Below are positions 10,567 through 24,100 of a stretch of 64,000 nt of DNA, piece after piece. A model generated the notes under the pieces. It was not told the DNA's origin. It was given only the letters and a program-made list of their open reading frames with translations, and ran no database searches. The position numbers and the translations under genes are program-made. Source of the DNA: Coleophoma eucalyptorum (taxonomy: Eukaryota; Ascomycota; Leotiomycetes; Helotiales; Dermateaceae); assembly GCA_026120035.1 (NCBI GenBank), contig JALRME010000028.1, positions 129,255-193,254 on the forward strand, in the 5' to 3' direction. Position 1 is the first letter of the stretch. The number at the start of each line of letters is the position of its first letter.

Positions 10567-11401
10567 ATGTCAGACTCATTGAGCCAATCTCCTGTGCATA
10601 AGCATTTCACCGAGCCTACCACAAATTACTGGCAAGAACTACTACCCCAATCCAGCGCTCAAAATCAGCCACCACCATGGAAATATGGAGTTCCAGTCAC
10701 GTTACCGAACTCCCAAGTCTTGGTGTTACCTATCAGACGACTGAAAATTAACCCCGAGCATGGGGTTGCTAGCTTGTTGGTCAACCATGCAAGTATAGAA
10801 GTAGTCGAAGTTCTGGGACAGATGTTAGGCGAGAAGATCAAGGAGACTCTGGGAGAAGAAGAGGTTATGATTGTGGGTTTACCGACGTTGGGTCTGAGCC
10901 TTGCACCTGTTGTTGCTAAGGCAGTGGGATTAAGTGAGTACCATCCCAAGGACCCTTACCGAACAGAAGCTATAATTTACCTCGGAACTTCTTCTATTCT
11001 GTAGCATCGCGCTAACAACAGTATTTCCAGAACGATACATTCCGCTCGGCTATTCGCACAAATTCTGGTACAGCGAGGAACTTTCGACTTCAGTATCCAG
11101 CATCACCTCTCCAGGCTTGAACCAGAAGCGAGTCTACTTGGACCCCTATCTCCTGCCACTGATCCGGCGCAAGAAGATTATCATCATCGATGATGCTGTG
11201 AGCTCTGGGAAGACCCTCAAGGCGGTCTGGGATCTGCTTGAGGATGTGGCCGAGAGCGAGGTTGTTGCGTGTGGTGTGGCGATGAAGCAGGGTGATGCCT
11301 GGAAGAGCGTCATGGGCGATGAGAGGGCAGAGAGATGTTGTTGGGTCTTTGAGAGCCCGTTACTAAAGGCTGTTGATGGTGGTTGGGATTTAAGGACCTG
11401 A
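10567..11401 (+). CDS. Type I phosphoribosyltransferase domain protein
   Basis: Two exons, 10567-10933 and 11031-11401, joined by a GTGAGT..CCAG intron, give 245 aa. The start is the ATG in ATCAAGATGTC, the first in the frame. The second exon carries the PRPP-binding loop as IIIIDDAVSSGKT, the classic type I PRTase signature (four hydrophobic residues, two acidic, then a small/Gly-rich loop ending in GKT). Exon 1 contributes the N-terminal hood and VMIVGLPTLGLSLAPVVAKAVGL, which resembles the first strand-helix of adenine and orotate PRTases. The family transfers ribose-5-phosphate from PRPP to a nucleobase or similar acceptor. The acceptor cannot be told from sequence: it is not a standard APRT, HGPRT, UPRT or OPRT by motif. 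A cytosolic location is expected, as there is no signal or membrane segment. Confidence 0.82.
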
Positions 11402-12275
11402 AACACACGAGCCCACAGGACTTGTTATGAAAACCAGCAGTCTACTACGATACGGGAAATAGACTAATCCAGTTTATTCCAATGAGACTCCCCCCCCCCC
11501 ATAACCAAGATTTCAAAGCGCAAAAACCTCGATTGCAGTGCCATTAGTATTATCTTTGGTCCTGTCAATATCACTGAAATCCTTAGATAGTGATTTAGAG
11601 TAGTGGACTTCGATACTATCTACTTTCTGCAAGTAGAGGAGGGTGAAAGCCCATCATTCTGGCAACCTTTGGTAAGAGTGAAGCAAGTATGAAGCAGAGG
11701 AAATTACATATTTATAAGTACTTCCAAAATTGCCCACCACCCAACGAGCATCACTCGTCATACGACGTTAAAAGGAGAGAAGTATATTTCAATACCATTC
11801 ATTCATTATACCTGGCCTATCTTTAATAAGTCTACCCTATACACGTTCCCGTCTTTGGCGAAAGCATGAGTTTAAGGTACAATAGTAATCAGAAATTATT
11901 TACAAATGCTTAGCCTTCCTTTCCTAATCCATAGACCGACCGGTCTCTCCCAGCCGTCGATCCAAAAAGAGACAAAAACACAAGCTAGACGAGCCGACAC
12001 GCATATGGCTAGCTAGCTTGGAGACAGCGCAGGCCTACGCAAGAGACGAAGCAGCAGACAACAGACATGGAGTGTCGGAAAGAACGCAGGGGATATCATA
12101 GGGTCTGTCGTGATCGGTGAAACAGTACGGAACAGTATGGAGGATGTTTACACAAATTTCGCCTGCGAGAAGTTCGAACGGTTAAGACACAGGAAATCGA
12201 ATGGAATGGGCAGTAGCTGTACGGTTGTATATCGATTGGGAATGGTGAACACAAGGTATTGACTCAAACTGGAGC
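11402..12275. other. Intergenic, convergent 3' ends
   Basis: The gap between convergent genes contains an 11-C homopolymer at 11490-11500. No ORF or RNA gene is supported. Confidence 0.5.
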
Positions 12276-15171
12276 TTAGTCGAGGGCTTTACGAAGATCG
12301 GTCCACTTGCGGTTGAGTGTTTCATGCTGAGCGGAAATCTAAATCAATCAGCATCAATTCACGATCCGAATTCTGAGAACTTACTTCAGCGTGAGCCATC
12401 TTTGTCTCCACAAGAGTCTTCTCCATTTCTGCCATTTCTTCTTCTAAGCGACCGTTTTCTTCATGCACTTCTTGATTCGTCTTCAACAATCGATCCATCT
12501 CAGCTTTGAGACGTGCCTCGACTTCTGCAGGCTGGCTATCGACAACCTTTTTCAATTCCTCCACCTTGATTTTTAGGGCCTCATTCTCCTCATTCAGTTC
12601 TTCGTTCTCGACCTTCGTTCTGACAAGATCGGTTGCAAGAGCTGCATGTTCGGTATCATGTGATTCAACCCTCTCCTCAAGTTTGCGAATCTTGAGACTT
12701 AGCAAGGTATTACTTGACTTCAATTTCTCAAGTTCAGCTTCGCGAGCTTTTTCAATTGCTGTCTTTTCTTCCCATTCGGCTGTGTACGCTTTCAACAGCT
12801 CCGGTGTGATCTTGACAGCACAAGCGTCCTGCACTAGTTGATCCGCTCGGTAAACTTCTTTGTCAATGCTCGAACCAGCACTGCCAAAAAACCCGTTTTC
12901 TAAAATAGATCCTGCTGATGGCGAGGCATCAATATAGGCGTCAAAGAGTCGGTCCTTCAGGAAAGTCGTCAATGCCGCCATATCAGTCATGCCCAACAAA
13001 GTCGTCGCATTCTTTTGCATAAGAACGATTCCAAACCTGAGAATTGCGGAAAGACCTTCCGACAAAATAAGGTCATAAATTCGAAGAACAAGCTGAAGTG
13101 GAAATCGGTACGCGAAAAGAGTAAGGAACCATTGTGTGGCATATAAATGAGGTGTGACTTGACGGCGATGAAGATGACAGTATAGGGCCGGTTCGAAGTC
13201 TTCTAGCAAACGTTCAAAGAGATACAAATGCTTGTGTAATCCAGGCATGTCTTGTATAAAAAGATCTCGAAGATGGTATTGGCTCATCAAGCGTACCAAC
13301 AAGCAAAACGCTTCATCCTCAGGCATCTTTGGCAGGTCAGATCTCGTATTATTTTTCTCTGGTTAGAATGATAACTTACGTTGAAAAGCAAAGGCATTGC
13401 AAGGAAATTCATGCCTTGTGCATATCCCACGCCCTCATCGAATAGTGCATATGCTTTGCAAACACCAAACAATCCATCTTGAAGTCCGGCGCTAGCAGCA
13501 AATTTGGAGAAACTGGTTCGGGCACCGAGATCTCTCTTGATTGCCTTCTCTAGCTTAAGTAAAGCTGCAGCATCTTCTTTAGTCTTCTTCTTTTTATCTG
13601 CCATTGCTGCTGCTTGTGCTTTTGCCATTGCCTCAGTATCCTTCTCACTCGGTGGAGATGGCGATCGCGGTCCGTTTGTGAGGGTTGTAGCTGGAGTAGA
13701 CTGGTCCGAGTGTATAGATGATGCTGATGACTGAACTGTTTCCTTAGTTGATCCATTGCTGTGCGCTCCACTCGAGGCACTCATTCGATCCTTCTCCTTA
13801 TCGGTCCCCCTGGCTAAAAGGTCTTTGTAGACACTCTCGAGCTCTTCATTCTTGCTTTGAGCCAGAACCTGCCAGACGACACCTCTGATAGCACTTGGTA
13901 TTCCCGTCGCTATTGCTCTATTCAATTCTTCTGCACTTGTTCTGGCAACAGCTGCAGGTCCTTCATAAACTACTGACTGCCATAAATCCCAATCGACTGG
14001 ATGGGATGGATCATTCATAGCAGATGGTCCAGCTGTCACGCCAGAAGCTGTTCCTGGAGCCAAGGAGAGATTTGGACTCTTAGGCAGCGGCGATAGAGGT
14101 GGCTCACCAACGGCACTTGTAGGGCTGGCAAGACCAAACCCAACCCCGCTGGGGCTCCGGCCTCCAAAGTTCATTTCTCCCTTGTCGTCCTCACCTATCG
14201 TTGTGATGCCTGCCTCCTCACGCATACGCAGCAGTTTGAACCGGTCTTTCAGACTGTTTCTCCCCGGCCGCCCGCCCTCACCATCCCCTTCCTCTAGCTT
14301 GCTCAGCATCATTTCTGGGTTGCTGCCAACAGTAATTATGGAAGAGACCGTGTTTCGCCGTTCCGCGCTATTGGGCGAGGGAAGGGGTGGAGATGTAACT
14401 TGTTCTTTGGGCGCAGACGAGTTTCGAGATAACCATGAAAAGGGACTCGTCAATTTTCGTGTTGGGGGTGCTGGTGGAGGAGGAAGTGTTGTTGCAGATG
14501 CTGGAGGTGCTTGAGGAGGAGGTGACCAGGGTACACTGGGAAGCTTCCCAGAAAGGCCAGTCAATGGTGACTTTGTAGGCTTGGGTGGAGGAGGAGGTGG
14601 GATGTCCTCTGCAGCTGTAGGCTCCACTAATTCTTCTTTTGGTAATTCAGGACTTTTGAGGTTTGGTGACTTAGGTGCAGGGACATCCTCGTCTAAACTG
14701 ACATTATCGAGGGATGTGGTGGATATACGATGGGAGGTGAGCAGAGGTGATTTAGGTCGTTCTGATTCATTGTCATCTTGTTCGTCGTCATTCCTATCAT
14801 GCCCATTCGTCTTTGGGGGATCTGATTCTACAGGAGGTTCGGAAGGTTTGTCTAAAGGTTCGAGGGTATTGCTGGTTGAATCTGGTCTATGCGTCAAAGA
14901 CCTTGTTGAGTCGACTGGGGAACTGATATGCTCCAGTTCCGACGCATTGTCGTTTGCATCCTCAAAGGTATCCTGCATCATTGTGTGGTTAGTAATGGTT
15001 GCTGCCAGCTGGTGTTGAAAGAGCTCGTGTGACGGGATCAGCAGCCAGAGAGCTCCTTGAACAACTCACAACATCCTCTCGATCCTCTGGATCTTCTGCT
15101 TTCGACGCAGATAGCCGTTTCTCCTCGGTGGGTTGTTCCTCGATAGGCTCGTGATGTTCGTTGTCAGACAT
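12276..15171 (-). CDS. GYP5: TBC-domain Rab GTPase-activating protein, Gyp5-like
   Basis: Four exons on the minus strand: 15171-15070, 14972-13380, 13326-12385 and 12326-12276, giving 895 aa. Introns start GTGAGT or GTAAGT; the first has a TACTAAC-type branch point. Residues 1-330 are disordered, acidic then proline-rich (PPPPPPK, PPPQAPP), with many SP/TP sites. The TBC domain follows: IPSAIRGVVWQVLAQ, KRDLGARTS with the arginine finger at Arg519, GYAQGM with the glutamine finger at Gln553, then RLMSQYHLRDLF and YATQWFLTLFAYRFP. Both catalytic fingers are present, so GAP activity is likely. The C-terminal about 180 residues are a long coiled coil. In yeast Gyp5 stimulates GTP hydrolysis by Ypt1/Sec4 in ER-Golgi traffic and exocytosis. 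The last exon is only 51 nt. Divergent from the Tom1 gene. Confidence 0.88.
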
Positions 15172-16393
15172 TATGAAGAATAGTGGTGCGGAATTGAGTG
15201 TAAGGGGAGGTTTGACAAAGGGACGGAAAGGACGTTTGTTGAAGTTAGGAGGTACTTTCAGCCATCAGAGAGAAGACGCGGGAAGCCGCCAGGAAGATGT
15301 AGAGATTGGTGTATGTATGATGCGGTGGTTGTTAAATGAAGAGTTGGGATGACGATGAAACGAGAGGAAAGGCGTGCAGTGCTGGATCGTCAATATTATG
15401 GAGAGCAGAGAGTTGTAGACTCGATTATTTGATTTGACCTCGACTCCTGGGATCCTGGCCTTTCCTTTTGGCTTGGGCCAGCTCTATTCGCTTAAGGGGA
15501 ACAAGGGAACAGGGGAAGGGGAAGGGGCGAGTTAGCTGGAAGTGGCTGATGAGATTGGCTGTGAAGAAGGCGGGGCATTCTTTTGGGTGATGAGGTGGCA
15601 AGGGACCGTTGAGATTAACTTCATGGCCAGCACTTCTCCTCTCCTTCTGAACCCTTTCAGATCTCTGTGGACAGACATCAGCCTTTCTCTGCCGACCAGA
15701 AAATATTGATGGCGGTGGTGTAGGCTGCGGTTAGCGCAGGCCTCCTTCCCGCAGGCACGGGAAAATAGCCAACAAACAGCCTTAACTTGAAACATACTTT
15801 CATATTGTTTGATCTCCACGTCCTTCGTTCGCATCGTCCTAGATCTTGACACGTGACAGGACATTGCTTGCATCCTATACTTCCAAACTTCGGCCTCCTC
15901 TCCGGGCAGTCATGGACTGAGGAAATGTTTCCCACCTCTTGGAGATGAGTTCATCTTTTCCTCGCCTTGTTGTTCAGGGTGTTCTTCCTCCTCCTTTCCT
16001 GATTCGTCCTCGGCTGCCTCTCCACCGGTACTAACACTTCATCGCTAAGTCTGGCTGACATTCCTCCGAGCGGACAGCGGGCCAAGATGCTATGTATATC
16101 TCTAATGCTACTGGGATTTGAAGGCTGGAATCTTTAAGACAGGCTATCAAGTATACCATCTATACATGCCGGGTGAAGACTGAAAATACATCAACGTAAC
16201 CATCCAAAGAGGTCTTTTGTGCTTAGAATTTTTTTAATATCTTTGTACTGGAAGTGATCGCTCGGATGGAGAGCCGTGAGTGAAGGATGTATATTGTCGG
16301 AGAACCTGCTACCCGTAAGGCACGGAGATATTTGTTGGCAAGGCTCCGTTGCATGGCATGATCCACAAAATACCGGGTAGCCTGAGGCCAAGC

Positions 16394-16455
16394 AAGCCAG
16401 CCAATCAAGCCAGCCAATCAGTCAAGCCTATCATCGATGGCCATTCAATCACGTG
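16394..16455 (+). promoter_or_regulatory. Tandem CCAAT boxes plus E-box
   Basis: A 13-nt unit, AAGCCAGCCAATC, occurs twice back to back (16394-16406 and 16407-16419), giving CCAAT at 16401 and 16414. A palindromic TCACGTGA follows with CACGTG at 16450-16455. CCAAT is the core of the fungal Hap/CBC complex and CACGTG of bHLH factors. The site is about 1.2 kb from the GAP ATG and 1.7 kb from the Tom1 ATG, so its target is uncertain. Confidence 0.35.
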
Positions 16456-16562
16456 ATCCATCTCTTGAGCCACCGTCCAAGCAAATGAGCTCAGGCGATT
16501 ATTGCTCAGAATAATAATGATCCATTCTTTCGAGTTGATGATTTAGCGAGGCCTCGCAATTC

Positions 16563-16586
16563 AAGTCCAAGTCCAAGTCCAAGTCC
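16563..16586. repeat. AAGTCC hexanucleotide repeat
   Basis: Four perfect tandem copies of AAGTCC lie in the intergenic region. This is an ordinary microsatellite that may vary between strains. Confidence 0.8.
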
Positions 16587-18114
16587 GAGGTGCACCATAC
16601 CAGCTAGGCAGCCTAGAGGAGTATTACACTGAGAGCCATGACCGTTCTTAGTAAATCTGTGCTGTAGTTCACCCCTTTGTTGTCGAAGCGTACACCGGCA
16701 TAGTTCGGATTTGTACGCACACACTAACAAACACAACATTCTCTGGCTTACATTCAGATGCATTTGGTTTTCAACAGGCCTTCATAGCTCTGGGTAGTGC
16801 TCCTATCAATGGGCAGGACGATATCTGAGGTGAGAGCTTTCTGGATCGGCCACAAGCTCGCAGCATACTTTGTCGTAAATCTGCCAACAAAGAGGAGTAA
16901 ATGGGAGTGTAAGATAGAATATCTCGGATATTTTCCCAGGCGCTTGTGCAAGAGTGTAAAGAAGTATTAGAATTAGTTTCAACTTGGAAGTGGAGTGACT
17001 TGAAAGCTCTGTACTCGAGGTGTCTTGTGGTAAATGAACTGGTTGGCTGCTGGATAACTTGGACTTCACATTGAGGAGGTCAAGTTTCGATTCTCTAAGG
17101 TATCTAGCTTGCTGTTGCACATCAGTAGACCGACCCACCGAACGCCATGAAAAGCCCTGGGGTTGGAACTCCTTCTTACATACGCGCGAGACTTGAACGC
17201 TCTCGGGCTTTCCATGGCTTTGATTCTTTTACTTTCTACCATGTAAAGTGATTTCGTCTCTCATGGCTGTGAAAGACTGAACCGCCAACCAAGGCGTGCT
17301 TTGCCAACGAAGCTTGCCTAGGTACCACGTCGATGCATGGCCATGTATGCACAAATAGCAGATATCCACCGGAAATGGGTATTTTGGGTCAGAATGGGCA
17401 GTTCAATAGTACAGACAGCAGATATTACAACGATTTGAAATAATTCAAATAATAATCCCGGCGGTTGTGGTGGGAAATAAAATATATGTCGTTCTAATGG
17501 GTTTGTGATTTTGGTATCTTGGAGCGCCGTCGAAAACAGACGTCACAACCTTCGTACGCTAAAAGATCTCGCGTTCGTCGCGGTAGAAGTCTTCTGAGCT
17601 TTCTACACTTTCCATCCTCACCCCACAACCAACACTACTCTTCCGTCATCAACCATCGCGATTTCGATATCTTGACTGCTGGCAGATCCTTTCAGCTAGT
17701 CAAAGCTTTTTGTATCGACCAACTTTAGAAAGGCGCCCTGCACCGTTCCTTTCTCACAGCTTCGATACCACCATCCCACGTACAACCTCACCTTTTACTT
17801 TCTGTACCGACCCCCACAGGGGCTTTAATTCTACCGCCTCATCCTTACGACTGCCCCATTACCTGCAGCTCTTCCGCAGAAGCTAGGGCTCCCTACGGTT
17901 GAAAGACTGTTGCATAGAGCGCGCGCGGCTGTAGCCTGTATTAACAACGCTACGAATAAACCTCGGAGCACTACCCAATATCATTCCGGAGCTGTCCTTC
18001 AGCGGGCATCTCCATAATTCATCTGCAAAGCTGTCGACAGCAAAGAATCAGCTCGGAGGAAGTGGAGGGGGCCAATACCGATAAATCTGCGGTCTTGCCG
18101 CATCTGCCATCAAG

Positions 18115-21100
18115 ATGGTTCAGATAACGAAGACTATGCAACCGAAGCATTTTGAGACTCTGGTAAGGCAAATGCGATGATTTATCCAGTGTTTATTGTA
18201 CTGACGGAGCTAGTCACCATGGATCCAAGACTTTGCTATTCAGGCCGGCACCGTTTCTCTACCCCTCCTCCCAGCACATCTTGCGAAGTTCCCGACCCGA
18301 TGGCCATTTCACCGGGGGGACTTGTACCACTGGATACCCCTTCTTAATCGATTTGATCTGATCCTTGAACGCTTTATTCAGGAATATGGGCTTACGGATG
18401 GTCCGCAGGTGGTAGACTTTGGTTGCAAAGTTCTTGAAACTCCCAAGGAGGACAAACCTATACTTGTTGGCTCACAGTCACTCAGCGAACTCAACATAAA
18501 TTTGGCTGGCCTTGGATATTCCGATGAACCAGATAGACATCTCATTGAGTCTATTCTTAATTTTTCACGCATGTTGTTGGAGAACTGCGGTAATCGCAGC
18601 CTCTACGCAAGCAGCTCATATTTAGACAGCTTACTCAACACTACATCCCTTTCCCTGCTAGAGAGCACACTCCTCTTGAGTTCCCAGCTGGCACAGAGAT
18701 ACCATGCTGCCTCGAAACGTGGCCCAGCACGCCAAAGTCCGGCTGTTTTGGCAAGCCATTATTCTATCACACTGGATAGAGTACAACAATTAGCACAGCC
18801 CTTTGCAAAGACTGTTGTAATCCCTCCAGAACCTGCCCAACCAACAACCCCAGTTACACCTAATGTGAAAGGAAAGGAGAAGGCCTACTTCAACATTCCA
18901 ATAACACCAAAGGCCTCTACAGTTACGATTCACGCCAATGATCTAGTATCAATTGCAAAGGGTATCTCCAGCAACCAGAATTCAAAGAGCACACGTGACG
19001 AGAACTCCATAAGCAATACAGCTGTTCAAGAAGGGAGCTGGGAGGAATGGGGAGATGTGAAGGTCATTTACTACCCAAAGGCTGCAACCGAAGCAGAAGA
19101 TCCCAGCAGTCCAGCGCGTCCACCGCCGACTCTAGCAGCGACCGCGCCGTCGACACCCACACCAATTAGACGATCATCAAACCTAGGACCGCATGGTCAA
19201 CGTTCAAACAAGTCCTCCAACGCTGAAGAAGCGCCAACCACGCCTGTTCGTCCCTCTGCCGAGCCATCGTCAGCAGTCAAGACTGTGGAGATTTCTCAAT
19301 CTCAAGTTAAAACTGTTGGGCTGCATAACCTTTTGAAGAAATACCGCAATGGATTACCTGATGAAAGACAATACGAACTGCTCACAAAGCTACGCGTTGC
19401 ATCTGCCTTGACCGGTTCGTTGGAAACACGTCGACAAATACTTTCTATCCGCTTGCTAGCTATCACCAATCTAGCCTACATTCATTCTGAAACAACCTTC
19501 ACAGAACAGGTTATGAAGCAAGATAGCGATGAGCCTCGTCGTATGCAACTTGTATCCCAGCTCGCTGACTTGATACACCCTTCGGCGGAAGGCGATGCTA
19601 GCATTCCTATCCATCTGCAAACGCTTGCACTATCCACGCTCGACTCTCTGGCACTGAATGGTAAATTCCAGGATGTTTGCGCAGCTTTAAATACAAATGT
19701 CAACCATGGTGTTCTTCTGTACGTTGTGAGAAAGGCAGCAGCTGACATGTCTGAGGATGATGACGGAGACTTGCAGATGACTGAGAAGGATGAATGGCGT
19801 GACGCTCTCTTCTCCTTACTAGCCAACATGGCGCAAGTTCCTCGCACTGGCGCAGATTTGGTCACTGCTGGAATCATCCCTATTCTGGTGGAAATCCTAT
19901 GTCTCCGTAATTCCGTGGCTGGCCGTTACTACCCCACAATAATTACCTTCCTCGACAATATTGTCTACACTGCCCGTGACGCATTTCAAGTTCTTGTGGA
20001 TGCTGTAGGTTTGGACGCTGTGTCAAGCTTGATAGTAGACGAAGTCAAGGCCGCGTCGGAGCTCACTGAACAGGGCAAGGGAATCAGCCCGGAATATCGG
20101 TCTTCTTCGATTGATTACGAAATTCCATTTTTCCGGCAGCAGAGTCTGAAGTGGCTCTTCAAATTCATTCATCACATGATGTCGACCGCGGGTGGCTACG
20201 GTGGTAATTTCGATCGTATACTCCGAAACCTGATAGACTCCTCTCTGTTGCTGGGTAGTTTGAGAGAGATTATCCAAAACTCCAGACGGTTTGGTGCTGT
20301 TGTTTGGACAAATGCTGTCCATATACTGAACGACTTTATCAACAATGAGCCAACCAGCTTTGCTATCATTGCAGAGGCAGGATTGAGCAAAAGTCTTTTG
20401 GAAGCTGTTACATGCAAGCCTATCGTAATGCCATCGGATAGCAAGGATAAAGAGTCGCAAGCAAATGAAAATGCCGGGGCAAGCTCCCCAGCACCATCAG
20501 AGGACGTATATGACACTGATGATGACTCTCCACATCCACCTCTACAAGCCACACTTGACTCGCCTCGTGCTGGCCCTCTTGCTAGCGGTATTCTACCCAG
20601 TCACGACACAATCATGGTCATCCCACAGGCTTTTGGCGCAATATGTCTTAACAACGCTGGCATGCGTATGTTCCAAGCTTCTAAGGCTCTTGAATGCTTC
20701 TTCGAGATATTCGAAAGTCCAGAGCATATTAAGTGCATGAACAGCAACCCAAGCTTAGCTAGCTCCCTTGGAAGCACATTCGACGAGCTTGTACGACACC
20801 ACCCCCCCCTCAAATACTCTATAATCAATGTTGTTCTCGATATGGTAGCTAGGGTTGCAACGCTGTGTAGGGAGAAAGCCGAAGAGAAGGAGATAGGAGC
20901 AAAGCTCTGGACTTTGCAAGATAACTCGTCACTATCAGGTGATAATAAGAGCAAAAGCAAGTCAACCGGCGATGACGTTGAGATGGAAGATGTGGAGATG
21001 CCAGGTAGTAGCAGTGCACCCCAAGCTGCCATAGGATCTGCATCGTCGATTCCACCGGTGGGCCAGGAAACAATGACACCATACATCTCCGTTGTTGCGC

Positions 21101-24100
21101 ATTTCTTACAGAGCCTTTTCACCAACTCATCTGTGCGCATTGAATTCACTATCAAAGGTGGAGTTGAATATCTTCTCGATCTGGCTGACTCTCCCTGTCT
21201 TCCGCATGACTTCATGGAGAGCCACAGCTCGCATTCTACAAGCAGCAGTCTTCACGTTGTTATTGCTCAGCTTGCTGAGCAGAAACCGCATCTGGTGATT
21301 CCGTCGCTGCTCAAGCGTGCACAAGCAGCCGCAGATGTACTCCTTCCTTTTGCAGAGCATAATGGATCTGAGCCCTTTTTCCGGCCATATGTGAATTTGC
21401 AAGAGGGCAGCTCCGAAGATCTTGCTGCACGAGGAACAAGCTTTGCAAAAGCACTTGTCAATCTCGACTCCTTGGTAACTGTTTTGCAACGCGCATTCAA
21501 GAATGAATTTGGGTCTCGCAGCATGACAACCAACTTCAACCAACTTAACTTTTCCGACTATTATATTCGTCTCGTTCGTAGCCTTGGGCCTCTACTAGGA
21601 AAATCTATCAGAGAGGAGATTGCACTTGAGAAGTTTGTCCCTGCTTCCTGGAATATGAAGGATGACCCATTTGGATTCTTCGGACTCAGTGCAGAAGCAG
21701 AACCACCTGCTGCCGCCACACCTGCTACCGCCACACCTGCTGTTACCAATGGCGATATTGAGGCATCCGGTGATCAATTGATTGTCAACAATGCTTCAGA
21801 GAGTACTAGCAAGCCTATCTCGCCTGTCGCTAAGAAGGCTCTTACCAAAGAAGAGAAGGACACTCCACAGTACAAGAATTATACAATCCTAAAGCTTCTT
21901 CTTAGTCATATGCCCAGAGCAATTGCGCCTTTCTTTCAAGCACTCGGGAAAGCATTGGTTAGTAAACGCAATCAAGAGACATTTCAAAAGCAGAATCAAA
22001 TTGCTATTGCCGAAGCTCTTGCAGATGTTCTTCTACAGCAACTGGATCACCGTTCAGAGGAGCGTTCTCTGGAGCAGGTCAAATACTGGCAGATTATGCT
22101 GAAAGTCATAAGCAAGGTGATGGTCGAGCATACTCATCATGCTGAACGTCCTCTCCAAACGATCACCGTGGTTCTTCAGGCCTTTAAAGACCGGAAAGGA
22201 TTTGACGCGGTCAACCACATCCTTAACGTCTTGGCATCACTGATCCGATCAAGCTCGAAAGAGAAGGTCGATCCACTGAGAAGCACGGCAATCGATGCCT
22301 TGGATCATACTCTATCATTTTACAGCCAGGTCGTTAGTGCAAAGAGTGTGACTGACGCTGTGCAGACTGCTGCATTAGCAACCCGACAAGGCTCTGACAG
22401 GACGAGATCCGATTACTTCTCGCCACCTCAGTTCTTGGTCGAACTCCGCATGGCAGTATTGCCTGCTACAAGAAGTTTATGGGAGTCTGACTGTGTTGAC
22501 AAGTTCCCCAGTCACACTTGGAGTGTATTGATTGAGGTTATCCGGGCTGTGGCTGAAGCTGATAGTGAATCTGGCGCCAACAAACGTATTGAAAAAATTG
22601 GTCCAGTTGTTCCAGTGAGCCGCAAGCATATTAAGATTAATGGAGAAAATCTGTCCAGTCTTATAGATGATGAGGTGGAAGAAGAGCTAGCTCGAGAGGC
22701 TCTGTATCGCTGTAACGGGAATATGGTCTCAGCGCGAGAGTACATTCGCGACATGAGGACTGAGCGCAATTCTGGTCGCAATCCAATTCCCTTGAGCGAG
22801 ACAGAAGCTAGCTCCGAAACTACAGCTACATCACGACCACGAACAAGTACTTCTACTGGCACAGCTACTCCAGACTTCAGTGATCAACCAATGGTACTTG
22901 ACCATATCAACGTTCCAGATTTAAATCTATCGACGACATCTGGTGCCGAAGAGTCGGATTTGGAGCGTATAATGCAGAACTTCGCTGCAACACATAATGC
23001 CTCTAATGCTCCGTCAGGATCGCACACCAGCCCTAGTTCTCGACCTCAGTTAATGCAGCAAAGCACTGACTTGCCAAAAGTCACCCCGATCACTGTTGAA
23101 GATCTAAATGACGAGCGAACAGCAATCAGAAATGGCCTAGTTGACCGATGCCTAGAAATCATTAATTCCCACGGCGAAGTAACCTTCGATGTCGCCGATT
23201 TGATTGCAACTTTCATCAACAAGTCCAGTGATCCTACAGAACTTCGATCAGATATTGGTGGTAGTGTTCTGTCGGTCCTTGAATCTTTTGCTTCAGACGA
23301 AGATGTCAGTGAAAAAGGCAAAGAGTTAGCAGCTGCGGCCCATCTTTTGGCTCTCTTGATGCAGAAGCAAGGCTTTTACACGGCTACTGCTGGTGCTTTA
23401 AAGGATAGTCTTCCAACATTGTTGACATATGTAAAATTGTCTCCGACTCACTCCGCAGAGAATCCATCCCCGTGGATTCCACAAGTCCTTCTCATTATTG
23501 AGTCACTTCTGAAAGAAGATGCTCGCCCTCTCAGGACCAGATGGTCTATGCCAAAGAGCGAGAGCGACGAGATTGAAGCACCTATTCTCGAGACATCAGA
23601 GCCCATGGTTACTCCCGACGAACGCTCACAGCTGTTGGGTTTACTTCTTGACATCTTGCCACGCGTTGGCAAAGATGAGCTTTTAGCTCTTGCTGTCTTG
23701 CGAATATTGGTTATGCTCACTAGATCTCGGGCACTAGCTCAAGCTATGGGAGAAAAGAAAAATATCCAGCGACTATTCCTTATGGCGAAGCAACTCGCCG
23801 GCACGGGTTCTGCGAGGATTCAAGGTCAACTAGTTTTGGTCTTGCGACATATCGTTGAGGACGATGAGACTATCAAGCAGATCATGCGCTCGGATATCGT
23901 GGCTTTATTCGAATCCAATCGCACTGGTAGAAACATTGATGTCAGTGCCTACCTACGCACACTCTCTGGCACAATCATTAGAGCCCCAGAGCTCTTCGTA
24001 GGTGTTACAAACGAGCTTGTCAGATTTGCTCGCTGGTCTTTCCAAAATCCAGATGCACCTGGCAGACCACCTCATTTGATGCTCAAAGAGAGAGAAGCCA

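Larger units (their letters stand above)
15172..18114. other. Long divergent promoter region
   Basis: This 2.9-kb gap separates the divergent GAP and Tom1 genes. It contains a CACGTG at about 15850, a tandem CCAAT repeat with a nearby E-box (listed separately), an AAGTCC hexamer repeat, and from about 17500 a pyrimidine-rich stretch that reads like a long Tom1 5' leader. No coding gene is supported. Confidence 0.5.

Noticed and set aside
14581..15018. 145-codon open frame antisense to the GAP gene
   Set aside because: Low-complexity Gly/Ser sequence that is the complement of the proline-rich N-terminus.
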